Positions 12,466-23,727 of a stretch of 64,000 nucleotides of DNA are shown here, in pieces. A program made the position numbers and the translations under genes. The notes beneath the pieces were generated by a model. It saw only the letters and a list, made by a program, of their open reading frames with translations, did not search any database and had not been told where the DNA came from. The first letter of the stretch is position 1; every line of letters begins with the position of its first letter. The stretch is from Phlegmacium glaucopus (Eukaryota; Basidiomycota; Agaricomycetes; Agaricales; Cortinariaceae): assembly GCA_015039465.1 (NCBI GenBank), contig MU130382.1, positions 63,948 to 127,947 of the forward strand, read 5' to 3'.

Positions 12466-12539
12466 ATTTTTTGGACTTGTTATTGAACAATGCTGTGACA
12501 TAACACAAATAAATACAATACAACTACAACGTTCGTCCT

Positions 12540-13620
12540 GACAGCTGAACTATAGTCGATGCAATATAGGCCTATTATTTCTCTGAATCTCACCTTTTCG
12601 TGCAGAAGAAAATTCAGGAGTCAATATTCTCTGCAGCATACAAACACTCCGCTCCTTGACGAAGAAATTGTCCAGTTCCGCAACTCGATTGCCCTGCTAT
12701 TTGTGGTTTTCATACCGTGAAAGTGCTGATTCCTGAACTGGAAAGCCTGAGCGAGCCAGATATTATCCTCCTTCACGGCCAGATGTGTATCATGCATCAC
12801 TAGGAACCCTGAAAAGCCTTGTTTACGATGAACACAGGTGGCTAATATAGGTACATAGCTGCACTTATCTTACATGGACTTGTGTTTTGTCACGTCTGTC
12901 TGCAAAACCGCGGAAATATCCGAGATTCCTTGCATCATTCAAGCCATTTTTCGGTTACATCAACCCTCCGCTAACTCGATCTTGTACCAATGACCGAGAA
13001 TCTTTCACCTCTAGATCGCCAAAATGTGCTTGGACCCGGATGTAGGATTGTTTAGGTTCTTCTCGTGACCTTGCCTTCGTTTGTCATTGGTACTACTGAC
13101 CCAAATTGCTTCTTGCTGCGTCCTGAAAGGTTCGTTTCCGACAAGTTTTCTATAACAGATCTCCTCATTAACCTCCTAGAACTCGTGGCAGTCGGGCTAA
13201 TACCAGATTTCGAAGGACTTCTTAATGTTTGGATAACTCTATTTGGCAGCCGCGAGAGCCTCCCTGTAGCCGATATATGTGTGCAGACTGGAATGACGGG
13301 ATTGCTCGACGGGCCATCTTTGAGGTTGCAAGATCTCGCTTTTCCGTTCATGTCAAGCCACCCCTTCGTCTCCTCGGAGCCATCATGAATGTAGGGTTCC
13401 TCGATATCGATCCTATTTACACTGCAGAACATGTGCAAAGAGATGACATCTCAGAAGATCGGTACCTATGCGATCGCTTCGTCTACCACTACCTCTTCAA
13501 AATTCCCAAGTAGCACCCGATGATCAGCGTCTGCAGTGGGTGGTGCTCACGCCTGATAGAAGTGACAGTCTGAGCAATACGGTGGAAATGCCAGTCCTGG
13601 GCCTAACCTCCTGAATCTTC
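12540..13620 (+). pseudogene. NUP192 fragment, plus-strand relic
   Basis: Aligns with NUP192 from about position 1023 to 2479 of the intact gene, with internal deletions, frameshifts and stops. The NUP192 intron at 1955-2003 is retained (about 13,128-13,160), so this is a genomic duplicate, not a retrocopy. It sits immediately between IRG copies d and e. It no longer encodes a protein. Confidence 0.85.
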
Positions 13621-13672
13621 TAAATTGAGTATAGGCTTGGTAATGCCGGCACTAGCGAAAAAGGTCGAGTAG

Positions 13673-13716
13673 CTGACACTATCAACTGATACATCGATGA
13701 ACTTTAATATAAATGA
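13673..13716 (+). promoter_or_regulatory. Conserved IRG upstream block, copy e
   Basis: Same block as at 7421 with one substitution in the small inverted repeat (CTGACACTATCAA) and a shorter TATAAAT run, about 170-210 bp before the ATG. Confidence 0.5.
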
Positions 13717-13881
13717 AATAGCGTTGTTAAGTTCACTTTCAATCGACCTTCTCTTCCTTCAACCCCACCCTTTACCTGGTATGTTAACCCCTTCGCCCTG
13801 CCTCGCATCTGACCCTCTGACATTGTCCGTATTCCAGATAGACCGCTTTGACACTACAACCGTCTGTCATCTCGACTCAGA

Positions 13882-15020
13882 ATGGGGAATGCATTGGCCT
13901 CGTTGCCTGCCAGTGATTGGGTCCGAGCCATTTCTGCATTGCCTACTTACAGCCTTTCGATGGCTGTTGGCGTGGCGATCCGTGAACTACTTCGTCTGCT
14001 TTCGGGGCAGACACCGGAAGCTCAAAACAATACAAACAGACAGCTAGAGGAACACTATCAGAGAAGAACTCACAACGTAGAAGAGCTTGCCCAGACAAGT
14101 CTGGAGCGTGCCAACTTTTACTTATCTAACGGGATCCAACCAGAAGTTTGGCCAACAGAAGAAGAATTTCAGTCCGCTAAAACTCGAATCCAATACGATC
14201 CCGAGAAACTTCACTTCGCCGTTTGTGGGAGCTCTGGATCGGGTAAATCATCCCTCATCAACGCCTTCCGTGGCCTCAAGAACTTCGATGCTGGAGCTAC
14301 TTCCACAGGTGTAAACGAAACTACGATTTCTATTACTCGCTATCCAGATCCTCACGACGAGCTTCCACGTTCACGTTTCATTTGGTTTGATGTTCCTGGA
14401 GCTGGTACCTTGAGCGTTCCCGGCTGGCAATACTTCAATGAACAGGGTTTATTCATTTTCGATATCATCATCCTGGTGTACGATATTGTACGTATTTCCC
14501 AGAACATTATCAATTGACAAATGATTGACCACGATATCCAATTTAGCGTTTCACCCAAATTGATGTTACTATCATACAACACTGCGAGCGATACAACATC
14601 CCGCTATTCATCGTCCGATCCAAAGCGGATGTCCACATTAAAAATATTCTGGGAGATCAATTTGGCTACGACGAAGGTGAAGAAGACGCTGTTGAAACAT
14701 ACAAGAAGCATCACCCAGCTGCTCGACAGTTGTTCATCGACTCCACGAGGAAGAATTTGGAGAAGAATCTCGAAAAAGCCAATCTAACGCAACGTGAAGT
14801 TTTCATAATTTCGAGCAATTCAATGCATGCCTTCACGACGGAGAAGTGGAATTGGAGGAACGCCGCCAACCTGATCGATGAAGCCAATCTACTCAAAGCG
14901 GTGTTGCAGGCGGCACATGGTAGACGGTATGGCGCTCAGGCATCTTCCAAAGATCACTCGACCGTTGTCAAGCAGAACATGGCTGCAAGTCAATCAAGTA
15001 CCAATATGTTTAGTGTTTGA
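13882..15020 (+). CDS. IRG-like P-loop GTPase (copy e)
   Basis: Exons 13,882-14,487 and 14,547-15,020 (59-bp intron at the same codon as in copies b and f), 359 residues. Begins MGNALAS, so Gly2 is present and the myristoylation signal is weaker than in copy b; a hydrophobic stretch spans about residues 15-33. G1 is GSSGSGKS at 116-123, with TGVNETT, DVPGAGT and RSKAD following in family order. The C-terminal helical part keeps the ISSNSMHA and WNWRNAANLIDEANLL blocks. Exon 2 is nearly identical to copy b, indicating recent duplication or conversion. It follows a NUP192 relic and precedes copy f. Likely a membrane-tethered GTPase; role inferred only from family. Confidence 0.8.
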
Positions 15021-15699
15021 TTTGGCTCGTTCGATCATCTTCAAAATATGTGAGTCGTGCAGTCACGTAATCATATACATCGCTGACGGCAGCTACTGGT
15101 ACGTTCTTTTAGTAGTAGAGCTCTACAGTAACTCTCCGACATAAAATTACCATTGATAACGTTCAAGTCATTGGTAGGCGTCAATATTACGCAAATTTCC
15201 TCTATGATCTCTATGATCGTATTGGTACTCAGTCACCCTAGCTCTCTAATTCCCTTTTTTCCTTTCTGTGACTGTACACTTCATACAGGAATGTTCCTTG
15301 TTAGTTTCGGCTGCACAGCAGTCGACCTAAAATCTTAACTTTTGCAATATTTCATCTTCCCTCCCAAGTCCCCATTCTCTTTATAAGCTTAGACTCGAAG
15401 TTCTTCCAATGCCGGCACTGGCGTGAAAAGGTCGAGGAGTTAAGTTGACACTATCAACTGATACATCGATGAACTTTAATATAAATATGATATAATCTGC
15501 CTGTGGAAGGGTAATTCACATTCCGTCGACCTTCTCTAGTTAATCGTTCTTGCCAGTTTCCCAACTCAAGCTTCACTCCTTCCTTCACCTGGTATGTTAA
15601 CTCCATGCCAGTGGCCCCTGCGCCATTCCTTCATCTGGCCCTCTGACGTTGTCCAAATATCAGATAGACCATTATTAACACCACAACCGCCGCCTCAGA
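15021..15699. other. Spacer between IRG copies e and f
   Basis: No ORF of note. Carries the 3' flank shared with copies b and c and the upstream region of copy f. Confidence 0.5.
15445..15500 (+). promoter_or_regulatory. Conserved IRG upstream block, copy f
   Basis: Best preserved instance: TTGACACTATCAA, then ATCGATGAAC, then TATAAATATGATATA, about 200-255 bp before the ATG at 15,700. Confidence 0.5.
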
Positions 15700-17185
15700 A
15701 TGTGGAACGCATTGATTTCTGTCGTTTCGGTGGCTGTCATGACGGGGATCAGGGAACTACTTCGTCTGCTTTCGAGGCCACCTGCAGGTCAAAACATTAC
15801 AAATGCAGAGCTGGAGCGACACTATCAAATAACTCGCGACTTACAGAACGAAGCCAAAGAGATGAGGGAGGAGGCCAGAAGGCTAGTCGATGATGCAAAG
15901 AAACGAGAAGAGGCGGCCAAGGTACGAGAACGGGAGGCTAATCAAAGGGAACAAGAGGCTAGACAACGTGAAGTCGAAGCTCGTGGGCGTGAAGAAGAAG
16001 CTAAGTTAGCCGCAGAGCAGGCCAGAGTTGCTGCTAGAGAAGCAATTCAGCGAGACCAAACATCAAATGAGCGGGAAAAGGAGGTAAAAAGACGAGAGGA
16101 AGAGGCGAGGCGGTTGGCGGAAGAGACTAAGCGTGTTACATTGGAAGCTCAGAAATGTGAAGAAGAGGCCAAGGCTCGTGAAAAAGAAACAAGACGACGA
16201 GAAGAAGAAGCAGTGAAAGCAGCAGCGAACGCCCAAGAGCGAGAACAGCAAGCCAAGAAAGAACTGGAGCGTTCTAATGGTTACTTATCTAAAGGGATCC
16301 AACCAGAGGTCTGGCCGACAGAGGAAGAATTTCAATCTGTTAAAACTCGAATTCAATACGACCCCCAAAAACTTCACTTTGCGATTTGTGGAAGCTCTGG
16401 ATCTGGTAAATCATCCCTCATCAACGCTTTCCGTGGCGTCAAAAACTTCGAACCTGGAGCTGCTCCTACGGGTGTAACTGAAACCACAACGTCTGTTACT
16501 CGTTATCCAGATCCCCATGACAAACTTCCGCATTCGCGTTTCATTTGGTTTGATGTTCCTGGAGCTGGCACCTTGAACATTCCCGGCTGGCAATATTTCA
16601 ATGAACAGGGTTTATTCATTTTTGATATCATCATCTTGGTCTACGATGCTGTTAGTATTCGATAGGCTCCATTATCATTTGGCAAATGACTGACCACAAC
16701 ATCCACTCTAGCGCTTCACTCAACTTGACGTGGCCGTTGTACAGCATTGTGAGCGATACCACATCCCGCTATTCATTGTCCGCTCCAAAGCGGATGTCCA
16801 AATTAAAAATGTTTTGGGAGATCAATTTGGCTACGACGAAGTTGATGAAGACGCCGCTAAAAAATACAAGGAGCATCATTCGGATGCTCGACAATTACTC
16901 ATCGATTCCACGAGGAAGGATTTCGACAGGAATCTCGAAAAGGCCAATTTAGCGAAACGTGAAGTTTTCATAATTTCGAGCAATTCAATGTATGCGCTCA
17001 TGACAGAGAAGTGGAATTGGAGGAACACTGCCAATGTGATTGATGAAGCCAATCTACTTCAAGCAGTGTTGAAGGCGGCACTTACTAGACGCTATGGTAC
17101 TGAGGCATCTCTCAAAGATCATTCGACCATCGTCAAGCAGAATATGATTGCGGGTCAATCGAGCACAAATGCGTTTGATTTTTAA
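15700..17185 (+). CDS. IRG-like GTPase with long coiled coil (copy f)
   Basis: Exons 15,700-16,650 and 16,712-17,185 (61-bp intron), 474 residues. The first codons read MWNALIS: relative to copies b and e, Gly2 has become Trp by one G-to-T change, so the myristoylation signal is lost while the hydrophobic segment (about 5-16) stays. A long charged coiled coil of about 150 residues (about 35-190, rich in RREEEA/REREA heptads) is inserted before the conserved PEVWPTEEEFQ hinge. G1 GSSGSGKS is near residue 231, followed by TGVTETT, DVPGAGT and RSKAD. The C-terminal tail differs from copy e mainly by substitutions. Copies d and h share this longer architecture, so it defines a subfamily. Confidence 0.8.
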
Positions 17186-17360
17186 TTAGGCTTGTTGCAT
17201 CGTCTAGCATTGTCTGTCATTTCTCTTTTTATAAGTAGACCGCAGACGCTGCTAGATGATAGTCCATCCCCCGGATGAAGGAAAATAGCTGATCTGTACC
17301 AAATCTGATCTATCGTTAGTACTCAGCTTGACTAGGATATTTTCCTTGAAACACTCTGCT
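17186..17360. other. Short spacer at the inverted-duplication junction
   Basis: Convergent ends of copy f (plus) and copy g (minus). The right part is the reverse complement of the sequence after copy a at the window start. Confidence 0.5.
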
Positions 17361-18465
17361 TCACTCAATTGATGAGTAAAGGGACAGGGTGATTATATCT
17401 TCCTGGAACAATATGGCCGAAGAGCTCTTGGCAGGAGCCCGAGCGCCATAACGTCGTGCATAGGCAGCCTTGAAGACGGACTCGGCAAGACGGGCTTCAT
17501 CGATCACGAGGGGAATTTTCTTGATCCATTTCTTGGTGACCAACGAATAAAGGATGTGGCTGGAAATTATGAAAATGTTGAGCATTGCTGACCCCGCCTC
17601 TTCAATATTTGCTTCCAAATCACGCTTGGTTTTATCGATTAACAACTGTCGAGCTTGCTCTTGATATTTTTCGCAATTATGCTCTCTGACATCGCCATGT
17701 CCTAAATCATGCAAAAAAATTCTGTCAGATTTAGAACGAACGGTAAATAACGGAATGTCGAATCGTTCGCAGTTCTGGATGATGGATATACCGATTGCAG
17801 TTAAACGCTACGATAAATGATACCGTCAGTCGACATTAGATACAATTGATAGGGATAATTACCACATCATATACCAAGACGATGACATCGAAAATAGACA
17901 GACCTTGGTTGAAATACTGCCACCCGGGGACTTTAAGCGTGCCAGCACCTGGACAATCAAACCAAACAAGACGCTTGTAGGATCAGGATACCGAGTGACG
18001 GTCTTGGTAGTTTCGGTTACGCCAGTAGGAGCGGCATGGGGACTGTTATTGCTTAAGCCACGGACAGCGTTGACGAACGAAGACTTCCCTGATCCAGGGC
18101 TTCCACAAACAGCAAAGTGGGTTTTTTCTGGATCATATTGGATTCTGTTTCGCGATTTTAAGTTCTTCTGTTGGCCATACCTCAGGTTGGAGAACTTCAT
18201 CAGGCCTAAACAGATCTCCCGCTTTCGGGCGTCGTCTGCATCCATCCGAGCCTCTGCCTCTTTTTGGGCCTCAAATATCCAAGCCCGGGCTTCGATCTCG
18301 TATTTTCGACATGCGATACCGCTTGCTGAAACTCTTCAGAAAATGATTCCGCTTCCCCCCTCATCAGTCATCTCTCGGACCCTCTGCTGGACTAAGGACC
18401 AGTGTTCATATTTTCCTCGACAATAGCCTGAGAATTTTTGAATCAATTGCAACCTTCAGCGTGAC
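17361..18465 (-). pseudogene. IRG-like GTPase, inverted and frameshifted (copy g)
   Basis: Minus-strand relic. Exon 2 (17,361 to about 17,815) is open and ends like copy a. Exon 1 keeps G1 GSPGSGKSS and a TGVTETT switch, but after RYPDP the frame changes: the expected WFDCPGAGT segment is in another frame (about 17,930-17,985), with a short deletion at the break. A second frame change lies before the P-loop, near the PEVWPTEE hinge (about 18,165-18,190). Upstream coiled-coil sequence (EARAWIFEAQKEAEA) is visible. Together with the NUP192 piece to its right it forms an inverted copy of the IRG-NUP192 boundary at the window start. Confidence 0.8.
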
Positions 18466-18499
18466 TGCCTGGCCAAACCTTCATGATAAGAAGTCAATC

Positions 18500-19145
18500 G
18501 ATATTAAAACGAGGGGTGAACAATGTTCAAGAGCTAAGACACTCTCTTCGGCAAAGCGTTGTTGGTTTTGTTGGTTTGGGCTATCCCCATATACAGTGTG
18601 CTGCAGAGATACTGACTTCATTGATTCTAATTATTGGACTGCTGCAAGGGACATACCCCTACATCGTCCAGAAATGGACTTCCAAAAGGACCAATCGCTC
18701 CTTCGCCGTTTGTTTCGCCCACAAAGTTGTAGCTTTCAGGTGGTCCTTGTTGAATTTTTCTGCATTTTTTTCCGTATATATTCGTCGATAACCGATTGAG
18801 CAAATTGAGACCGTCAGGGATGATTTTGGGAAGGAATTCAAGAGCCATAGATCCTCAGAGTCTTCCTTTGTACCGAATAGTGTGAGGATGTTCAGAGTGA
18901 TAAAAGACGCTTAATGCATCGACCAGCTCAGCTGCCATGACGAAGGTTGAACGTTGGAACGTTAAAGCTCTAAGGTTGTATCTGATGTCGGACGGCATGC
19001 CTCGATTGTAGAGAATGCAACGTGAGGCACTCTTGGCTCTTTTGTGCGTTCACGTCATCCGCGGCTGGGCTAGACAAGATAGAATGAAGTTGAAAATAGA
19101 TTCTGTAGAAAGTCGTCAGGTAATGTAAATATGTTCTCCTTGAAC
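18500..19145 (-). pseudogene. NUP192 5' fragment, inverted relic
   Basis: Reverse-complement match to NUP192 from its ATG region (about 594) to about 1440, with frameshifts and missing pieces. The region matching exon 1 and intron 1 of the intact gene is recognisable (19,070-19,145), including an ATG and the CTACAG acceptor. Not coding. Confidence 0.85.
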
Positions 19146-19311
19146 ATCAATGAGATATACTCTGACATAAAGGTCCTGCGAAGTACGGTTGAAGGGCCCG
19201 CCAACTGGGACCTTGTTACAATTATAGAATTTGAACTCCACCCTTCACCGTGGGAATCGCAAGCCGAGTACAGCCAACGACGCTCTCTTTATTGAGACTA
19301 TCATCATCATC

Positions 19312-22300
19312 ATGTCGAAAGAAAGACCACCTAGGAACAATCGCGTGGACAAAGTTGTTCGATCTTTCAAAGGGAAGTTATCTTCTCTTTTTCATTTGGA
19401 GCGCCTACCTACACCATCATCGATCGAGGTGGGTTCAGGCTCTGGTAATCATATGGCGGCGGCGGATGCAGGAACAAGGTGGGTAAATCCTGTTGTCTGA
19501 TTACTACCTAACATCCTCATATTTACAAGTGATTTGCCGCTCGAAATGGTCCCTGTGGTCAGCGTCGATCGCGCACTTGCCACGGCGGCTGCGAATACGG
19601 AAGCATCTACATTGTCCTCTCCAATCTCCGTACCTGTTTCAGCATCCGGACCTGCTGTGCCCAGGCAACATGGTTCCGCTAGTAGCCAAGGACCAGAAAC
19701 TCCACCCATGGTCAGCGTCTATGCTGCGCTCGCCTATCGTCGTCACTAATTACTGCTCATGTAGCACACATCTCCAAACACCCATAGTCTAATGCCTCTA
19801 TTCCAAGGCGCTCGCAATGTATACCTGCACCAGCCAGCAATTTACAATGTAAGCATCATTCTATCTGCGTAAGAGCTAGTCGTTGTACTGAGAATTTCAT
19901 TTTTTCAGATCCAGTATGCGCCCAAAGCTGATGGAAATGAACAATTGAGGTCTCCAATCTTGGTGAGCGCATAATCTTTGCAGTGTGATAATCTCCACTA
20001 AAAGCTGGCCCACAGATTGCACTATCTGAGAAGCTCCTGCCACGTGCTCAATTCGCTGAATATGATGCAGATTCCCCTGCTCCACGTAACACGTGTACGA
20101 AGAACACTCGCCAGGCAATACTTGATGCGCTGCAAGTGTGGGCAAATGATAAAACAACCACAAAGGTATACTGGCTCAATGGGATGGCTGGAACTGGCAA
20201 AACGACAATTGCTTACACATTCAGTGAAATCCTCCGTGAAAAGGATTCCCTTGGTGGTACCTTCTTCTCTTCTCACCTCCGGGTTGATACCAGTGATGTT
20301 CGTTGCATCATCCCCACCATTGCCCTTCAGTTGGCCAAGCATCTTCCTTCCCTGTCACGACTTATCCTAGATGTGGTGGAAGATAATCCTGACTGCTCAT
20401 CTTGGAGGATTAGGAATCAATTCCTGAATTTCATTGTTAAACCACTGACTGATGCATACAGGGATACCAGAGAGGTAGTAGATGTCCCAGTCATTGTTCT
20501 TGATGCTCTGGATGAGTGTTCCAGCCAATCCCATGTGGCTGAGTTGCTTTCTGTGATCTTAAAGCATAGTAAATCTCTTCCAGTGAAGTTCTTCATCACT
20601 AGTCGTCCAGAGATAGTGCTCAAGGAGACTTTTGATCATTCTTGGGATCATTCCAATTTCATCCTTCATGAGGTTGAAAAGGAGATTGTCAAGGCTGATA
20701 TTGAGCTTTTCATTAAAGCTTGCTTGCTTGGTGGCCAAGTGAAGCACAATAGGCATAATTGGCCTCAGGCTGAACTTGAAAGCCTTGTCACCATGTCTGG
20801 CACCTTGTTCATTTATGCAGCAACTGTCTGCAAATATATTGCTCAGAGAGGTAGCTCTGGCATGCCTAGGCATCTTTCAGATGTTGTCAATTCTGCATTG
20901 GAGACAACATCTGATCTGACCTATCCATTAGATATTCTTTATGAACGAATTTTGGATGCTGCCTATGGATCTGCAAATGGTGGGGAGAAATTAGATATAC
21001 AGATGGTTCTTACAGCTGTTGTGTATGCTTACAATCCTCTTTCTATCACTGCCATCAGTGCTTTGATGCAAATGCCCATAGAGCATACTGAGGCTGCCCT
21101 TTCTTCTCTTCATTCTTTGATATATATTCCATCTCGAGACCCTGATGTACCCATCTCAACATTCCATGCCTCCTTCTATGATTTCATCAGTCATCAGGTT
21201 CTCTCCTCAAAGCACTATCTTGACCCCTGTGCTTCACATACATCTCTGGCACTTCAGTGTCTATCATTAATGGATACAGAGTGGTCAGGTAAAAAGAATG
21301 TTCCTTACTTGACAGAAAGGAAATGTAAAGAGATTTCTGAATCACTTGCATATGCTTGTGATAGCTGGGCCTTTCACTTCACCTATGCAGACAACAACAA
21401 TGAATCTGAGAAGTTAAAACAATTTTTTCAAATACATATTCTGCGATGGATGGATTGTTTGAGTATTTTAGGAAAGCTGAGAACTGCAATGGATGCACTA
21501 TGTAAGTTAGAAAATTGGGCAAAGGTAAGTAATCTTGTTGCTGCAAATGAATTGCATTTACAAGAGAAACTAGACCCAAGAGCACTTGGCCATAATGGTG
21601 ATTGATGCTGAACAGTTTCTGAAAGAGAATTTTGATTTCATCAAAAGGAACAGTCTTGAAGGATGTCCATCAGCATTAGCTTGGCTGCCAGAAAATTCAG
21701 GTATCTGGAAAACATATGGAAGTAGAATGAAATGCCAATGGAAGCTCTGTGTGGGAAGGAGAAAGGCATGGAGCCCATCTGAAGCAGTTCTGAGACATTC
21801 AGATCTTGTCCACTCTGGTGTCTTCTCTCCTGATGGTAGGCATATTGTGTCTGCATGTTCTGATCACATTGTGTGGCTCTGGAATACAGCTACAGGAGAG
21901 TGTGAAGCAGAGCTAAAAGGACATTCAGAGTTTGTCAATTCTGCTGTCTTCTCTCCTGATGGTATGCATATTGTGTCTGCATCTAGTGATCACACTGCCC
22001 GGATCTGGAATACAGCCACAGGAGAGTGTGAAGGAGAGCTGAAAGGACATTCAAAGGGGGTCAGATCTGCTGTCTTCTCTCCTGATGGTATGCATATTGT
22101 GTCTGCATCTGTTGATCACACTGCACAGATCTGGAATACAGCTACAGGGGAGTGTGAATCAGAGCTGAAAGGACATTCAAAGGGGGTCAGATCTGCTGTC
22201 TTCTCTCCTGATGGTAAGCATATTGTGACTGCATCTGATGATCACACTGCATGGATCTGGAATTCAGCCACAGGAGAGTGTAAGGCAGAGTTGAAAGGAC

Positions 22301-23727
22301 ATTCAGGGGAGGTCAATTCTGCTATCTTCTCTCCTGATGGTAGGCACATTGTGTCTGCATCTAATGATTGCACTGCACAGATCTGGAATACAACCACAAG
22401 AGAGTGTGAGGCAGAACTGAAAGGACATTCATCCCTGGTTTTATCTGCTGTTTTCTCTCCTGATGGTATGCATATTGTGTCTGCATCTTGTGATTGCACT
22501 GCATGGATCTGGAATACAGCCTCAGGAAAGTGTAAAGCAAAGCTGGAAGGACATTCAGGGATGGTTGCATCTGCTGTCTTCTCTCCTGATGGTATGCATA
22601 TTGTGACTGCATCTTATGATTCCACTGCACGTATCTGGAATACAGCCACAGGAGAGTGTGAAACAGAGCTGAAAGGACATGGAAAGGTGGTCAGATCTGC
22701 TGTCTTCTCTCCTGATGGTATGCATATTGTGTCTGCATCATTTGATCACACTGCACAGATCTGGAATACAGCCATAGGGGAGTGTAAACCAGAGTTGGAA
22801 GGACATTCAGAGTCTGTCAATTCTGTTGTCTTCTCTCCTGATGGTATGCATGTTGTGTCTGCATCTTATGATCACACTGCACGGATCTGGAATACAGCCA
22901 CAGGAGAGTGTGAAGCAGTGCTGAAAGGACATGTAAGCTGGGTTTTCTCTGCTGTCTTCTCTCCTGATGGTATGTATATTGTGTCTGCATCTGATGATTT
23001 CACTGCATGGATCTGGAATACGGCCACAGGAAAGTGTAAAGAAAAGCTGAAAGGACATTCATCCTCAGTCAGATCTGCTGTCTTCTCTCCTGATGGCAAG
23101 CATATTGTGTCTGCATCTGATGATAACACTGCACGGATCTGGAATACAGCCACAGGAAAGTGTAAAGCAAAGCTGGAAGGACATTCATCCTCAGTCAGAT
23201 CTGCTGTCTTCTCTCCTGATGGTATGCATATTGTGTCTGTATCTGATGATCACACTGCATGGATCTGGAATACAGCCTCAGGAAAGTGTAAAGCAAAGCT
23301 GGAAGGACATTCAGGGATGGTTGCATCTGCTGTCTTCTCTCCTGATGGTATGCATATTGTGACTGTGTCTTATGATTCCACTGCACGTATCTGGAATACA
23401 GCCACAGGAGAGTGTGAGGCAGAGATGATGGGTCATACTTTTGTTTTATCTTCATCTAATAATGTCCAATTACTGGTGGTATCACCACTTCCTCATGGTG
23501 TTTTTATGTACAAAAATTCTTATGGCCACATCTATATCTCATCCCAGCCATCTTTCCTTGAAATATCTGAAAATACTATATTTCATACCAACAATCTTCA
23601 GAAAATCTGGATTCCACCTCCTTTCTGTGATCCATCAACTATCAGCTGCCATCTGTCTAAGATATGCCTTGCATATGGATCAGGAGAGGTTTGTATTTTA
23701 GAGGTATGCATTATTCTTAGGTTTTAA
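19312..23727 (+). CDS. NACHT-WD40 NLR protein (NLR-A)
   Basis: Six exons: 19,312-19,478; 19,530-19,710; 19,765-19,848; 19,909-19,962; 20,016-21,524; 21,574-23,727, coding 1382 residues. All junctions keep frame and match NLR-B exon for exon; the third intron contains a CACTAAT branch-site-like word. Exons 1-4 give a Ser/Ala-rich N-terminus ending in a QGARNVYLHQP segment. The NACHT domain shows Walker A GMAGTGKTT (about 218-226) and Walker B VIVLDALDEC (about 319-330). From about residue 735 there are 13 WD40 repeats of 42 residues that are almost identical (GHS...SAVFSPDG.HIVSAS.D.TA.IWNTATGEC), then a diverged end. NACHT-WD40 proteins of filamentous fungi include heterokaryon incompatibility sensors; here the ligand is unknown. 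The last exon could continue past a possible intron at 23,703-23,719. Confidence 0.88.
21790..23440 (+). repeat. 13 tandem 126-bp WD40-coding repeats (NLR-A)
   Basis: Each 126-bp unit encodes one 42-residue WD40 blade. Units are nearly identical in DNA outside a few codons; variable positions cluster right after GHS (EFV, KGV, GEV, SLV, GMV, KVV, ESV, SWV, SSV), before D in the SAS.D word, and after it. Units 11-13 are especially close to one another. The count of 13 could be affected by assembly. Confidence 0.85.

Noticed and set aside
21790..23440. CRISPR-like array
   Set aside because: Regular 126-bp spacing is explained by WD40 coding units, all in one frame; the genome is eukaryotic.
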